A DNA stretch of 64,000 nt from Mesonia maritima (GCF_042433895.1 NZ_JBHLUA010000005.1:124001-188000); one strand, 5' to 3'; positions 1-8,758 are shown, numbered from the stretch's first letter. Program-made: numbers and translations. Notes: generated by a model not told the origin, from the letters alone.

Positions 1-624
1 GGTTAATCCATCTCGAATAGGAAGTAAAACACTTTCTACGCGCTCATCTTCATTAATTAGTTTATTATAATGTAAAAGAGCCGCGGTGTCTTTATCGTTA
101 TCTTTAAGCGGTTTTACAACTTTTCCACTCCATAACACATTGTCAGAAAGAATAATACCGCCACTGTTCATTTTCGGTAGAATTAATTCAAAATAGTTAG
201 GATAATTTTGTTTGTCGGCATCAATAAAAACCAAATCGAATTTTTCTTCTAGCTTCGGAATAATATTTAGCGCGTTACCAACTTTTTGCTGAATTTGATT
301 TTTCCATTCCGATTGGTCAAAATATTTTTTCTGAAAATCTTCTAATTCTTCATTTTTATCAATCGTAATTAGTTTTCCGTTTTTTTGCATTCCTTCCGCT
401 AAACATAAAGCGGAGTAACCAGTATAAGTCCCAATTTCTAAAATAGTTTTTGGTTGAATTAATTTTGAAATCATACTCAACACTCTTCCTTGAAAGTGTT
501 CGCTCAACATTCTGGGTTGTAAAACTTTTTGATGCGTTTCGCGACTTAATTTCGCTAGTAATTCCGGCTCTTTTTGCGAATGATTTTCAGCGTAGGTTTC
601 AATTTCTTCGGGTAAAAAATTCAT
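1..624 (-). CDS. O-methyltransferase, SAM-dependent (partial, 3' end outside window)
   Basis: The ORF begins with ATG at 624 and runs off the left edge after about 208 codons; the family is usually about 210-220 residues, so only the last few are missing. It shows a methyltransferase motif I (ILEIGTYTGYSA, about residue 60) and the DLVFIDADK segment typical of the cation-dependent O-methyltransferase family 3 (catechol/caffeoyl-CoA type). The start overlaps the stop of the upstream decarboxylase gene by one base (TAATG), so it is translated from the kynurenine-degradation transcript. A catecholic or aminophenolic metabolite would be a plausible substrate, but this is inference from context. 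Confidence 0.85.
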   Translation of the reverse strand, partial: MNFLPEEIETYAENHSQKEPELLAKLSRETHQKVLQPRMLSEHFQGRVLSMISKLIQPKTILEIGTYTGYSALCLAEGMQKNGKLITIDKNEELEDFQKKYFDQSEWKNQIQQKVGNALNIIPKLEEKFDLVFIDADKQNYPNYFELILPKMNSGGIILSDNVLWSGKVVKPLKDNDKDTAALLHYNKLINEDERVESVLLPIRDGLT

Positions 625-1706
625 TAGGATAAAATTCGATTTAATAATTTTTCTTCTTCCGCTTTATCATCGCCACACAGCCATTTTATAACGTTATTTT
701 CCCAAATATCATCATATTGCTCAGGCGTAATAATATTTCGATCAACCGCTAAATCTAAAATTTTTCCTGGGTAAGATGATTGTGGCTCATTTTCCATTTC
801 GCCTAATGGATAGGGATCGTCTAAGCCCATAATTATTTGTCGTGGTTTCTGATTCTCTACCAATAATTTTAAAGAACCGGTATCGTGAACTAATGTATCG
901 AAGAAAATATTTTTATGACCAACCGATTTTCTAGGATGTGTTTTTCCTTTAAATAAATCGGGTCGTCCATCAAACCCTTGAATTCTTCTCCCTAAATTAA
1001 TTTGCGCTAATTGTCCGCCGTGTGCAAAACAAACACGCATATTCGGAAATTTGTCTGGATAGCCGTTTAAAGTTAAAAAATGATAAGCATCTGCACATTG
1101 CGCTAACATCCAAATTAAATGAAAACGCCAAGCGGTATTTTCAAGATTTATGAACTTCTCGCCATCGTAGGGATGAATTTCTACAGCTAAATTATATTTG
1201 CTTGCCATTTCGAAAATCGGCTCATTTTCTTCATCAAAAATGCAACGCCAAGTTCCGATAGTATCCATATAATGTGTTGGTAAACACAATAAACGCATAT
1301 CTAATTCTTCTACACAACGCTCAATTTCCCATAACGCACTTTGTACAAATCCCGGGTGAACTACAAAACCACAAGTGAATTTTGAAGGATGATCGTGCTG
1401 AACTTTTGCATTAAAATCATTTTGAAAACGCAAGGCTTTTTTCATTTCTTCCACGCGAAGTCCGTTTCCATAAAGTTGCGAAAGGTTTAAAACAACTGCG
1501 TGATCTATTTCAAAACGCTCCATCCATTCCAATTTCTCTTTTAGGAAAAAGCTGGAATCGGTTACGGGTCTTCGCCAATTTTTTTGAAGCATAAATTTTC
1601 GCTCTTCATCTACCCAGAAAATTTCTTTGTCTTTCATGAATTGCGGAATTTCTTCTGGATAAGGCAATAAATGTGAATGACCGTTTATGCGTAATTTTCT
1701 TTTCAT
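624..1706 (-). CDS. 2-amino-3-carboxymuconate-6-semialdehyde decarboxylase (amidohydrolase family)
   Basis: A 360-residue amidohydrolase-superfamily protein with the metal-binding HxH near the N terminus (NGHSHLLP, H10 and H12), later His motifs (IHPYDG, FAHGG) and the GLDDPYPLG segment typical of ACMSD. ACMSD converts the ring-opening product of 3-hydroxyanthranilate to 2-aminomuconate semialdehyde, a non-oxidative decarboxylation. It sits 11 bases downstream of the aldehyde dehydrogenase that would use its product, and overlaps the O-methyltransferase start by one base. Length and motifs fit the family; specificity is inferred from the neighbours. The equivalent Pseudomonas gene is nbaD. 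Confidence 0.88.
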   Translation of the reverse strand: MKRKLRINGHSHLLPYPEEIPQFMKDKEIFWVDEERKFMLQKNWRRPVTDSSFFLKEKLEWMERFEIDHAVVLNLSQLYGNGLRVEEMKKALRFQNDFNAKVQHDHPSKFTCGFVVHPGFVQSALWEIERCVEELDMRLLCLPTHYMDTIGTWRCIFDEENEPIFEMASKYNLAVEIHPYDGEKFINLENTAWRFHLIWMLAQCADAYHFLTLNGYPDKFPNMRVCFAHGGQLAQINLGRRIQGFDGRPDLFKGKTHPRKSVGHKNIFFDTLVHDTGSLKLLVENQKPRQIIMGLDDPYPLGEMENEPQSSYPGKILDLAVDRNIITPEQYDDIWENNVIKWLCGDDKAEEEKLLNRILS

Positions 1707-1717
1707 CTTTTTAAATT

Positions 1718-3169
1718 TTAGTAAGCTTCGTAACTAATGCAAACATTTTTTGGTTCTGTAAAAAATTTGAGCGCTTCAAAACCGCCTTCGCGACCTACGC
1801 CACTATCTTTTGCACCGCCAAATGGTGTTCTTAAATCTCTATTTAACCACGTATTTACCCAAACAATTCCAGCTTCAATAGAATTGCTTAAACGCATTGC
1901 GCGATCTATATTCGAGGTCCAAATCGTGGAAGATAAACCATACCGAACATCATTCGCAAACTCTAAGGCTTGGTTTTCAGTTTTAAAAGGCATAATCGTA
2001 ACAACCGGACCAAAAATTTCTTCTTGATTTAATTTACAATGATTCGATTTCACCTCAATAACCGTAGGTTCTAAATAATACCCTTTTTCGTGATTTTTAA
2101 TTTCTACCAAATTTCCGCCACATAAAATTTTTGCGTCTTGAGAAGGAGCTTCGTCGATGTATTTTTTTACTTTTTCTAAATGTTCTTTGGAAACTAACGC
2201 GCCAATATCGGTTTTTGCATCAGAAGGAATTCCTATTTTTAATTTTTTTACTTCAGCGACAAAATCTTCTTTAAACTTTTCATAGATTTTTTCTTCCACA
2301 AAAATTCGTGATCCGCATAAACAGATTTGGCCTTGATTGGCAAAAGAAGATTTTACTGTAGTTTTCAGCATTTTTTCATAATTGCAATCGGCAAAGATGA
2401 GGTTTGGGTTTTTTCCGCCTAATTCTAAGGATAATTTTTTAAACATTGGCGCGGCAGTTCGAGCAATATGTTCGCCGGTTTTTGTTCCGCCAGTAAATGA
2501 AATTGCTTTTACTTGTGGATGTTCTACAATTGCTTGTCCACAATTTGCGCCTAACCCGTGAACAATATTTAAAACACCTTCAGGCAAACCAGCTTCTTGG
2601 CAAATTTCACCTAATAAAAAAGCCGTCATTGGCGTAACTTCGCTAGGTTTTGCTACGACGCAATTTCCTGCGGCTAAAGCGGGTGCAATTTTCCAACTGA
2701 ACAAATAGAGTGGGAGATTCCAAGGAGAAATACAACCGACGATGCCTAGTGGTTTTCGCAAGGTAAAATTTATGGTGTTTTTTCCTACCGATTCGTGCGC
2801 TTCGCTGGAAAATTGGGTTAATGCGTTGGCATAAAAACGGAAGTTGCTCATTGCACGTGGAATATCTACGGTTAAGGCGAGCGAAAGTGGTTTCCCGTTG
2901 TCTTTAGATTCGGCTTCGGCTAACTCGACTAAACGTTTTTCAATTCCATCGGCAATTTTATGCAACACTTGACTCCGATCTTCTAAAGTTGAATTTGACC
3001 AAGCCGGAAAAGCTTTTTTTGCAGCAATTACAGCTTCTTCTATATCTTTTTCATCGCTATTCGGAATTTTACTGTAAACCTCGCCATTTGATGGATTGTA
3101 ATTATCTAGCCAATTATCAGCTTTAGGTTCTTGAAATTTTCCGTTTATATAATTTTTAATGCGTTGCAT
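1718..3169 (-). CDS. 2-aminomuconate-6-semialdehyde dehydrogenase (ALDH superfamily)
   Basis: A 483-residue NAD(P)-dependent aldehyde dehydrogenase. Visible active-site elements are the oxyanion Asn in PWNLP (N151), the general base Glu in LELGG (E249) and the catalytic Cys in FANQGQIC (C283), followed by a second Cys (C285) as in the ALDH8/AmnC group. In context it oxidises 2-aminomuconate semialdehyde to 2-aminomuconate (NbaE/AmnC role); 2-hydroxymuconic semialdehyde is the main alternative substrate. It is the first gene of a three-gene minus-strand operon (ALDH, ACMSD, O-methyltransferase) and has a TATATTTG -7 box just upstream. Confidence 0.88.
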   Translation of the reverse strand: MQRIKNYINGKFQEPKADNWLDNYNPSNGEVYSKIPNSDEKDIEEAVIAAKKAFPAWSNSTLEDRSQVLHKIADGIEKRLVELAEAESKDNGKPLSLALTVDIPRAMSNFRFYANALTQFSSEAHESVGKNTINFTLRKPLGIVGCISPWNLPLYLFSWKIAPALAAGNCVVAKPSEVTPMTAFLLGEICQEAGLPEGVLNIVHGLGANCGQAIVEHPQVKAISFTGGTKTGEHIARTAAPMFKKLSLELGGKNPNLIFADCNYEKMLKTTVKSSFANQGQICLCGSRIFVEEKIYEKFKEDFVAEVKKLKIGIPSDAKTDIGALVSKEHLEKVKKYIDEAPSQDAKILCGGNLVEIKNHEKGYYLEPTVIEVKSNHCKLNQEEIFGPVVTIMPFKTENQALEFANDVRYGLSSTIWTSNIDRAMRLSNSIEAGIVWVNTWLNRDLRTPFGGAKDSGVGREGGFEALKFFTEPKNVCISYEAY

Positions 3170-3186
3170 TTTGTGTTCGTTTTTTA

Positions 3187-3194
3187 CAAATATA
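3187..3194 (-). promoter_or_regulatory. Flavobacterial -7 box before the aldehyde dehydrogenase operon
   Basis: The minus strand reads TATATTTG, a match to the Bacteroidota -7 consensus TAnnTTTG, 17 bases before the ATG at 3169. I do not see a clear TTG at the expected -33 position, so the call rests on the -7 box and its position alone. Confidence 0.5.
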
Positions 3195-3302
3195 GAATTT
3201 CATGAATTATGATGCTTCATTTTATAATTCATTAATTTCAATAGTTGAAAGTAGTAAGTTTCTAATTACTTATGCTAATTAGAATTTTTTTATTTTTAGA
3301 AG

Positions 3303-3809
3303 ATGAAAGATTTTTTAATTCATTTTTTATATTGGTTAAAAGTAAATTTATTAGCGTCTTTTCTAATAATTCTACTCACTATTTTATTAACATTCATTGC
3401 AGATTTTTATTTTCTGAATGAAATTTATTCAGCGTCAATTTATGCAACGTTACTTGTATATGTTTTTATTTTGTTGTGGCTTTTCTATTTAAGAAGGAAG
3501 TCAGAAAACCAGGTTTTATTTGATAGTGTATGGATAACTTTTTTGGCAGGTATTGGTTCAATTTTATTTCCCGTAATTTTTCAGCCTAAACTTTGTAGTG
3601 GAGGTTATTACATTGTTCCTAATCGATTTTTGATAATTACTATTATATCAATTCTAATTTTAAGCTCGTTTATTATAGGTTATAGAAATAAAATGAATTT
3701 TATATTAGTAGGAATTTTTTCTTTTTTCCATTTTCTGTGCTTGCTATATATAATTCCGTTTAATTATTCTACGGAAGTCGTGAATTTTATTTGGAAACAG
3801 TTCTATTAA
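3303..3809 (+). CDS. Hypothetical integral membrane protein
   Basis: A 168-residue, strongly hydrophobic protein with about five predicted membrane segments (roughly residues 13-35, 44-63, 75-95, 105-125 and 132-155) separated by short basic loops such as YLRRKSEN. I recognise no family. It is a lone plus-strand gene facing the kynurenine operon, ending 1 base before a bidirectional terminator. The intergenic stretch upstream (3195-3302) shows only an A/T-rich region and no clean promoter. Confidence 0.65.
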   Translation: MKDFLIHFLYWLKVNLLASFLIILLTILLTFIADFYFLNEIYSASIYATLLVYVFILLWLFYLRRKSENQVLFDSVWITFLAGIGSILFPVIFQPKLCSGGYYIVPNRFLIITIISILILSSFIIGYRNKMNFILVGIFSFFHFLCLLYIIPFNYSTEVVNFIWKQFY

Positions 3810-3810
3810 A

Positions 3811-3843
3811 AAAATCCCGTAAGAAAATTTCCTACGGGATTTT
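3811..3843. terminator. Bidirectional intrinsic terminator
   Basis: A 16-base inverted repeat with one mismatch (arms starting AAAATCCCGTA and ending TACGGGATTTT) sits between the convergent membrane-protein gene and the 2-aminomuconate deaminase gene. Flanking A and T runs would give a U-tract in both directions. Confidence 0.85.
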
Positions 3844-3866
3844 ATATATTTTCTTACGTAGAAAAA

Positions 3867-4298
3867 TTAATGTCCGGCGTAAGCTTGTTTTTTATAGGCA
3901 ATAGCTTTTATTTCAATTAATAAATGCGGATGAGGCAATTGATGAACCGCTACAGTTGTTCTTGTTGGGCCGGTTTCTGGTTCAAAAAATTCTCCATAGG
4001 TTTCATTATAGCCTTTAAAATCGTTCATATTAACCAGAAAAGTAGTGACATCGACTACATCTTTTAGACTCGCGCCTTCTTCTTTTAAAATACTGTCAAT
4101 ATTTTCTAATACCGCGGCGGTTTGTTTACGGATGTCAAGATTTGTGGTTCCAAACTCATCAACTTCAACACCTTCAAAAGAATTATCGGGTCTTCTTGAG
4201 CTCGTTCCTGAAACATAGATAAAATCGCCTACGCGTTTTACGTGCGGAAATTTTCCTCTTGGTTTTGCTTTTCCTTCAATTACTTTTCCTGTACTCAT
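3867..4298 (-). CDS. 2-aminomuconate deaminase (RidA/YjgF-like)
   Basis: A 143-residue RidA-superfamily protein. The N-terminal GKFPHVKRVGDFIYVSGTSS segment and the length match the AmnD/NbaF branch better than generic RidA, which is about 125 residues. It would hydrolyse 2-aminomuconate to 4-oxalocrotonate and ammonia. It lies 52 bases downstream of 4-oxalocrotonate decarboxylase, the next enzyme, and is the last gene before a terminator. A general enamine deaminase role is the alternative, but context makes the specific call stronger. Confidence 0.85.
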   Translation of the reverse strand: MSTGKVIEGKAKPRGKFPHVKRVGDFIYVSGTSSRRPDNSFEGVEVDEFGTTNLDIRKQTAAVLENIDSILKEEGASLKDVVDVTTFLVNMNDFKGYNETYGEFFEPETGPTRTTVAVHQLPHPHLLIEIKAIAYKKQAYAGH

Positions 4299-4350
4299 AC
4301 TTCGGTTTTTATATACTAGATTTGAGAGTTATTTTTTTCAGTTCTCAAAA

Positions 4351-5112
4351 TTATTTTGTTTTGAATGAAACGCTTCCTAACGCTTCAATATTTGCTTCAA
4401 TAGTTTGGTTTTTATCAAGGTAAACAGCAGCCGTTGCCGCGCCAGCTAACACTACCTGTCCTTTTTTAACTACTAAATCTGCTTTGGAAGCCAATCTACT
4501 TAATTCTACAACAGATTGAAGGGGATTGTTTAAAATAGCGGCTGTTTTTCCTTGTTGAACGGCTTCTTTATTAATATTTAAATCGATAGAAAGATCGCTA
4601 ATTTCAGTTTTTAAATCTTGCCAATCGCCAATTACATAACCGGTAGAAGAGCAATTATCTGCCACCACATCTTCCAACGAAAATTTAAAATTCTCATAGC
4701 GAGAATCAATAATTTCTAAGGCCGGAGCCATTTTATCGATATAATTAGGAATGTCGTTTAAACTGATTGACTCTTCAATGTCTTTACTAATTCTGAAAGC
4801 GATTTCCGGTTCGGCACGTGGATGAATCCAGCGATTTAAATCTACTTCTTCATCAGGATTAATTTTCATTTCGTCAGTTAAAATTCCCCAAATAAGGTCG
4901 TGAACGCCCATTTGTTCCATTTTTGCACGGCTGGTAAAACCAAGTTTAAAACCGGTTACTTGTTCTCCGCGATCTATTCTTTTTCCGATGGAAATTCGTT
5001 GAATATCATAAGCTGCATCTAGTGAAACTTTGTGCGCTTCTGCCATTTGTTTGGTAGGTTTTGCCTGCCTGGCAGCTTGGTCTAAAATTTCTGCTATTTC
5101 TTGATTTGTCAT
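4351..5112 (-). CDS. 4-oxalocrotonate (2-oxo-3-hexenedioate) decarboxylase
   Basis: A 253-residue member of the 2-keto-4-pentenoate hydratase / fumarylacetoacetase-like family. GFTSRAKMEQMGV, the HPRAEPEIAF metal-site segment and ALEIIDSRY are the signatures of the DmpH/XylI/NbaG decarboxylases, which distinguishes it from the paralogous hydratase. It would decarboxylate 4-oxalocrotonate to 2-oxopent-4-enoate with a divalent metal. The hydratase and aldolase for the following steps are not in this window. A 147-base gap with palindromes separates it from the upstream monooxygenase gene. Confidence 0.87.
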   Translation of the reverse strand: MTNQEIAEILDQAARQAKPTKQMAEAHKVSLDAAYDIQRISIGKRIDRGEQVTGFKLGFTSRAKMEQMGVHDLIWGILTDEMKINPDEEVDLNRWIHPRAEPEIAFRISKDIEESISLNDIPNYIDKMAPALEIIDSRYENFKFSLEDVVADNCSSTGYVIGDWQDLKTEISDLSIDLNINKEAVQQGKTAAILNNPLQSVVELSRLASKADLVVKKGQVVLAGAATAAVYLDKNQTIEANIEALGSVSFKTK

Positions 5113-5156
5113 TCTTTTGGTTTTAGTTGATTGGCGCTACCAAAGGGTTTAATACC

Positions 5157-5222
5157 TTAAGGCTTGCCTTGAAATTGAAAATTTGTTTCTAGCAAATGCC
5201 TCGTGGGCTTGCCACGAGGTAG
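5157..5222. repeat. REP-like palindromic sequence in the gap between two kynurenine genes
   Basis: The 147-base gap between the decarboxylase and kynurenine monooxygenase genes holds two palindromes: AAGGC-TT-GCCTT at 5159-5170 and a perfect 8-base stem CCTCGTGG / CCACGAGG with loop GCTTG at 5199-5219. Both share GCTTGCC. The arrangement looks like a repetitive extragenic palindrome rather than a terminator, because no T-run follows. I see only this one instance in the window. Confidence 0.45.
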
Positions 5223-5259
5223 TTTACTACAAAAAAATAGTAAAACTAAATCTTGTTTT

Positions 5260-6654
5260 TTACAACGAAGTTAATTCGTCGTTTTCTAAAATATGTTGCG
5301 TTTCTTTTTTTACTAGTTTTAATTTTTCTTTCATTGAAATATCGTCTGAAATTTTACCTTCGGCAATTAATTTCAACATTGCTTTATCTTGTGCTCGACC
5401 ACGTTGCATCGCTTCTTGATAACCGATTTCTTCTTGAAAAGTTACCAAGCGATATTTTGAAGAATATTCTGCCGGAAATTCTTCTTCCAAGGCGGTTTCT
5501 AATTTTCTTTTTTGCTGAAAAATTGGCGCTGCAGTGTGTTCTTTCATTTCGTAAAAATTATCGATCGCTAAATCTGCGATGGCGTCGGTATCTTTTTTAC
5601 GCTCTTTTTGGTAGCGTTTAAAAGTTTCGTTCCAATCGCCGGTATGATTATTCAAAATTTCATCGAAAACCACTACATCTTCAAAAGAAGCGTTCATTCC
5701 TTGTCCATAAAATGGAACAATCGCGTGCGCGGCATCACCCATTAAAAGTGTTTTTCCGTAGCTATGCCAAGGTGAACATTTTACGGTTCCTAACGGTCCG
5801 GTGGGGTTTTCAAAAAACTCTTCAGCTAAATTTGGCATTAGTTTTAAGGCATCGGGATAATTTTTTTCAAAATATTCTTCTACTTTTTCTGCTGAAGTTA
5901 AATTTTTGAAGTTGTATTCGCCTTCTTCATAAGAAAGGAAAAGCGTTACGGTAAAGCTTCCATCTAAATTTGGTAACGCAATTACCATATTTTCTCCTCT
6001 CGGCCAAATATGTAAAGCGTTTTTATAAAGTTGAAAATCGCCGTTTTTATCAGCTAAAATGGATAACTCTTTATAGCCATGTTGCAAATAATCTTGACTA
6101 AAACTGAATAAAAATCCGTGGTCTTCCATCATACTTTTTCGTAAAGAAGAACCTGCGCCATCGGTACCAATAACAATTGAACCGGTTTTGGTAATTTTTT
6201 CTTTGGTATTATAATCTTGAAATTCTGCGCTTCCTTCTTTTAAATTAACTTTTTTACATTCTTTATTAAAGCTAATTGTTACGTTAGGCATTTTTTCAGC
6301 TTCATCAAGTAACAACGCGTTAAGATCTGTTCTGGAAATGGAATTTATATATTCTTCTTCTAAACCACTGTAAGGTGATAAAAAAGTTTCACTTTCAGTA
6401 TTGTGAATCATTCTCCCATTCATCGGAATACAAATATCGAGTGCTTTTTTCTCTAAACCGACTAATTTCATAGCTTTAATTCCGCGGTTTGAAAAAGCTA
6501 GGTTTATAGATCTGCCGGCTGCGATATCGGTTTTTCTTAAATCTGGTCTTTTTTCAACTAAATCAATTTCATAGCCTCGTTGTGCTAATCGTAATGCAAG
6601 TAAAGAACCACATAAACCTGCGCCAATAATTAAGATTTTTTCTTGCTTTTCCAT
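5260..6654 (-). CDS. kmo: Kynurenine 3-monooxygenase
   Basis: A 464-residue class A flavoprotein monooxygenase. The FAD-binding GxGxxG is at the N terminus (IIGAGLCG, G11-G13-G16), followed by the second FAD motif GTDGAGSS and the third motif GDAAHAIVPFYGQGMNA, which is characteristic of KMO. It hydroxylates L-kynurenine to 3-hydroxykynurenine with NADPH and O2. Its ATG overlaps the stop codon of the upstream kynureninase gene by one base (TAATG), indicating translational coupling. Bacterial KMOs usually lack the C-terminal membrane anchor, and I see no clear anchor here. Confidence 0.93.
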   Translation of the reverse strand: MEKQEKILIIGAGLCGSLLALRLAQRGYEIDLVEKRPDLRKTDIAAGRSINLAFSNRGIKAMKLVGLEKKALDICIPMNGRMIHNTESETFLSPYSGLEEEYINSISRTDLNALLLDEAEKMPNVTISFNKECKKVNLKEGSAEFQDYNTKEKITKTGSIVIGTDGAGSSLRKSMMEDHGFLFSFSQDYLQHGYKELSILADKNGDFQLYKNALHIWPRGENMVIALPNLDGSFTVTLFLSYEEGEYNFKNLTSAEKVEEYFEKNYPDALKLMPNLAEEFFENPTGPLGTVKCSPWHSYGKTLLMGDAAHAIVPFYGQGMNASFEDVVVFDEILNNHTGDWNETFKRYQKERKKDTDAIADLAIDNFYEMKEHTAAPIFQQKRKLETALEEEFPAEYSSKYRLVTFQEEIGYQEAMQRGRAQDKAMLKLIAEGKISDDISMKEKLKLVKKETQHILENDELTSL

Positions 6655-7925
6655 TAGAGTAATTCTTTTAAAATTGAAACCATATTATAGACATCTTCAT
6701 AAGAATTATAAATAGGAGCAGGGGCAATTCTAATCACGTTAGGTTCTCGCCAGTCAGCTATTACGCCGGCATTCATTAACTTATTGAATAATTCTTTATT
6801 AGCATTTTTAACTTTTATAGAAAGTTGGCAACCTCTTTCTTCAGGATTTCTAGGCGTGATAATTTCAATTTGATCGCCTTCAATTTCTTGCAGCAGAAAT
6901 TCTAAATATCCAGTTAATTCAACCGATTTTTTTCTGATGTTATCAAATCCGGCTTCATCAAATAAATCTAAGGAAGCTCGAATTGCCGCCATCGATAAAA
7001 TTGGTGGATTACTTAATTGCCAACCTTCAGCCCCGGGAATTGGATCAAATTCTTGGCGCATATTAAAACGAGTTTGCTTGTTATGTCCCCACCAACCCGC
7101 AAAACGTTTTAAGTTAGAATCGTTAGCGTGACGCTCGTGGACAAAACAGCCGCCCAAACTTCCTGGACCGCTATTTAAATATTTATACGAACACCAAACC
7201 GCAAAATCGGGTCCGTTTTCGTGCAAATTTGGTTGAATATTTCCCGCACCGTGCGCAAGATCAATTCCTACTTTAGCATTGTGTTGATGACCGAGTTCAG
7301 TTATTTTTTTTATAGGAAATGATTGACCTGTGTAATAATTTGTAGAACCGATGAGTAATAAAGCAATTTCATCGCCGTGTTCTTCCATAATTTTTTCAAG
7401 ATCTTCAAAACGGCAAAGTTCTTCACCTTTTCTTGGCTTCCATAAAATTAAACCTTCTTTTTTATCAAATCCGTGAAAATCTAATTGCGATTCTACTGCA
7501 TATTTATCTGAAGGAAACGCGTCACTCTCGATAACAATTTTATATTTTTTTGAAGTTGGTCTGTAAAACGAAACCATCATTAAATGAAGATTGGTAGTAA
7601 GCGTATTCATCATTACCACTTCACTTGGTTTTGCACCAACAATTTTTGCCATTTTTTCGGTTAAAAATTCGTGGTAAGGCATCCAAGGGTGTTTTGCTTC
7701 GGTGTGACCTTCTACACCAAATTTGCTCCAATCATTTAATTCTTCTTGAATATATTTTTGGGTGTTTTTTGGTTGTAAGCCAAGTGAATTTCCGCAGAGA
7801 TAAACGTGTTCTTTCCCGTTTTTATCAGTAGGAATATGAAATTCTTTTCTGAATTTGTGTAAAGGGTCGTTTTGATCTTGTTCTTTAGCGAAAGCCAAAG
7901 TGTTTTCGTATGTAGCTGTTGTCAT
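6654..7925 (-). CDS. kynU: Kynureninase
   Basis: A 423-residue fold-type I PLP enzyme. The PLP lysine lies in CSYKYLNSGPG, with the DLAHGAGN and GWWGH segments typical of kynureninase. It cleaves 3-hydroxykynurenine (or kynurenine) to 3-hydroxyanthranilate (or anthranilate) and alanine. It is the first gene of the kynU-kmo-decarboxylase-deaminase transcript. With Kmo immediately downstream, flux is expected towards 3-hydroxyanthranilate. A TAAATTTG -7 box lies about 30 bases upstream. Confidence 0.94.
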   Translation of the reverse strand: MTTATYENTLAFAKEQDQNDPLHKFRKEFHIPTDKNGKEHVYLCGNSLGLQPKNTQKYIQEELNDWSKFGVEGHTEAKHPWMPYHEFLTEKMAKIVGAKPSEVVMMNTLTTNLHLMMVSFYRPTSKKYKIVIESDAFPSDKYAVESQLDFHGFDKKEGLILWKPRKGEELCRFEDLEKIMEEHGDEIALLLIGSTNYYTGQSFPIKKITELGHQHNAKVGIDLAHGAGNIQPNLHENGPDFAVWCSYKYLNSGPGSLGGCFVHERHANDSNLKRFAGWWGHNKQTRFNMRQEFDPIPGAEGWQLSNPPILSMAAIRASLDLFDEAGFDNIRKKSVELTGYLEFLLQEIEGDQIEIITPRNPEERGCQLSIKVKNANKELFNKLMNAGVIADWREPNVIRIAPAPIYNSYEDVYNMVSILKELL

Positions 7926-7953
7926 TTTATAATCTTCAAAAATAGATTTCCTA

Positions 7954-7961
7954 CAAATTTA
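7954..7961 (-). promoter_or_regulatory. Candidate -7 box for kynU
   Basis: The minus strand reads TAAATTTG 28 bases before the kynU ATG. A second match, TATTTTTG, lies closer to the gene at 7936-7943. No good -33 TTG is visible for either box, so the promoter position is uncertain. Confidence 0.35.
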
Positions 7962-7992
7962 GGAATAATAAGTGAGTTGGTTTTAGAATGAA

Positions 7993-8676
7993 TTATTGTA
8001 TTTCAAGATTTGAAAAGTAAAGTTTAAAAGAGCCCGATTCATTTTTATGCATTTTCGCAATTTTTAATCCGTTTAACGTTTGGTAATCTTCCCACGTACT
8101 TACTAAAGCTGGTTCGTTTTTTCCTTTTGGATAAAAAGCCCATTCTTGAATTATATAGTTTTTATCCACATAAATTTTATAAGTATCGCCCGGCGTATAG
8201 CCTTTTTCATTGTTATATTCAATAGTAATTTCAGCAAGCTTTTGTTGACTTATGGGCGCCGAGATATCTTTTTTTACGGAATGCGAAAAACCTTCGTCCC
8301 AAACTAATTGATAAGGAAAAAGCAACCAGTATTTATCATTTATAAAAGCTTGATCTGCTTTTGTAGCCAAACTATCCATCGTTGTTCTGGTGTAACTTAC
8401 CGTATCGGTAGAACTAAGCATTTCAACTTTATTTTCTTTCGGTTGCCATTTCCACGAACGTTCATAATGACTACTATCTCGATCTACGTTAAATGTGTAT
8501 TGAAGTTCTTTAATTTTAGACCAGTTTTCTATTCCGTGGGCGTTTGCAACTTTTTGTAGAATATTTTCTTTTTGGGGAGTTTTTTCTTCCGCTTCGGAAG
8601 AAGGAGTTGATTTATTCTTACAACTAAAAATAAATAAAGAAAGACAACACAAAAGCAATAGCGATTTACTTTTCAT
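7993..8676 (-). CDS. Hypothetical lipoprotein
   Basis: A 227-residue protein with a lipoprotein signal peptide (LFIFSC, lipid Cys at residue 19) followed by a charged linker rich in Ser, Glu and Lys. The remaining ~190 residues look beta-rich, with many Trp and Tyr, and resemble the LolA/DUF6503-like half-barrel lipoproteins common in flavobacteria; that resemblance is tentative. It is likely anchored to the periplasmic face of a membrane. The gene is downstream of a terminator and so probably forms its own transcript. Confidence 0.7.
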   Translation of the reverse strand: MKSKSLLLLCCLSLFIFSCKNKSTPSSEAEEKTPQKENILQKVANAHGIENWSKIKELQYTFNVDRDSSHYERSWKWQPKENKVEMLSSTDTVSYTRTTMDSLATKADQAFINDKYWLLFPYQLVWDEGFSHSVKKDISAPISQQKLAEITIEYNNEKGYTPGDTYKIYVDKNYIIQEWAFYPKGKNEPALVSTWEDYQTLNGLKIAKMHKNESGSFKLYFSNLEIQ

Positions 8677-8706
8677 GAAAAAAGATTTGAGCGTTAAAAA
8701 TAAAAA

Positions 8707-8731
8707 AACCTCTTGATATTCTCAAGAGGTT
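8707..8731 (-). terminator. Intrinsic terminator after the small lipoprotein gene
   Basis: A perfect 10-base stem (AACCTCTTGA / TCAAGAGGTT, 5-base loop) is followed on the minus strand by a run of seven T. It ends the two-gene minus transcript at 8759-9085. Confidence 0.85.
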
Positions 8732-8758
8732 TATGATTTGATTATAAAGCGATAGAAA

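Noticed and set aside
450..632. Short plus-strand reading frame over the O-methyltransferase
   Set aside because: It is a shadow of a clearly conserved gene on the other strand; the same holds for the many other short antisense frames in this window.
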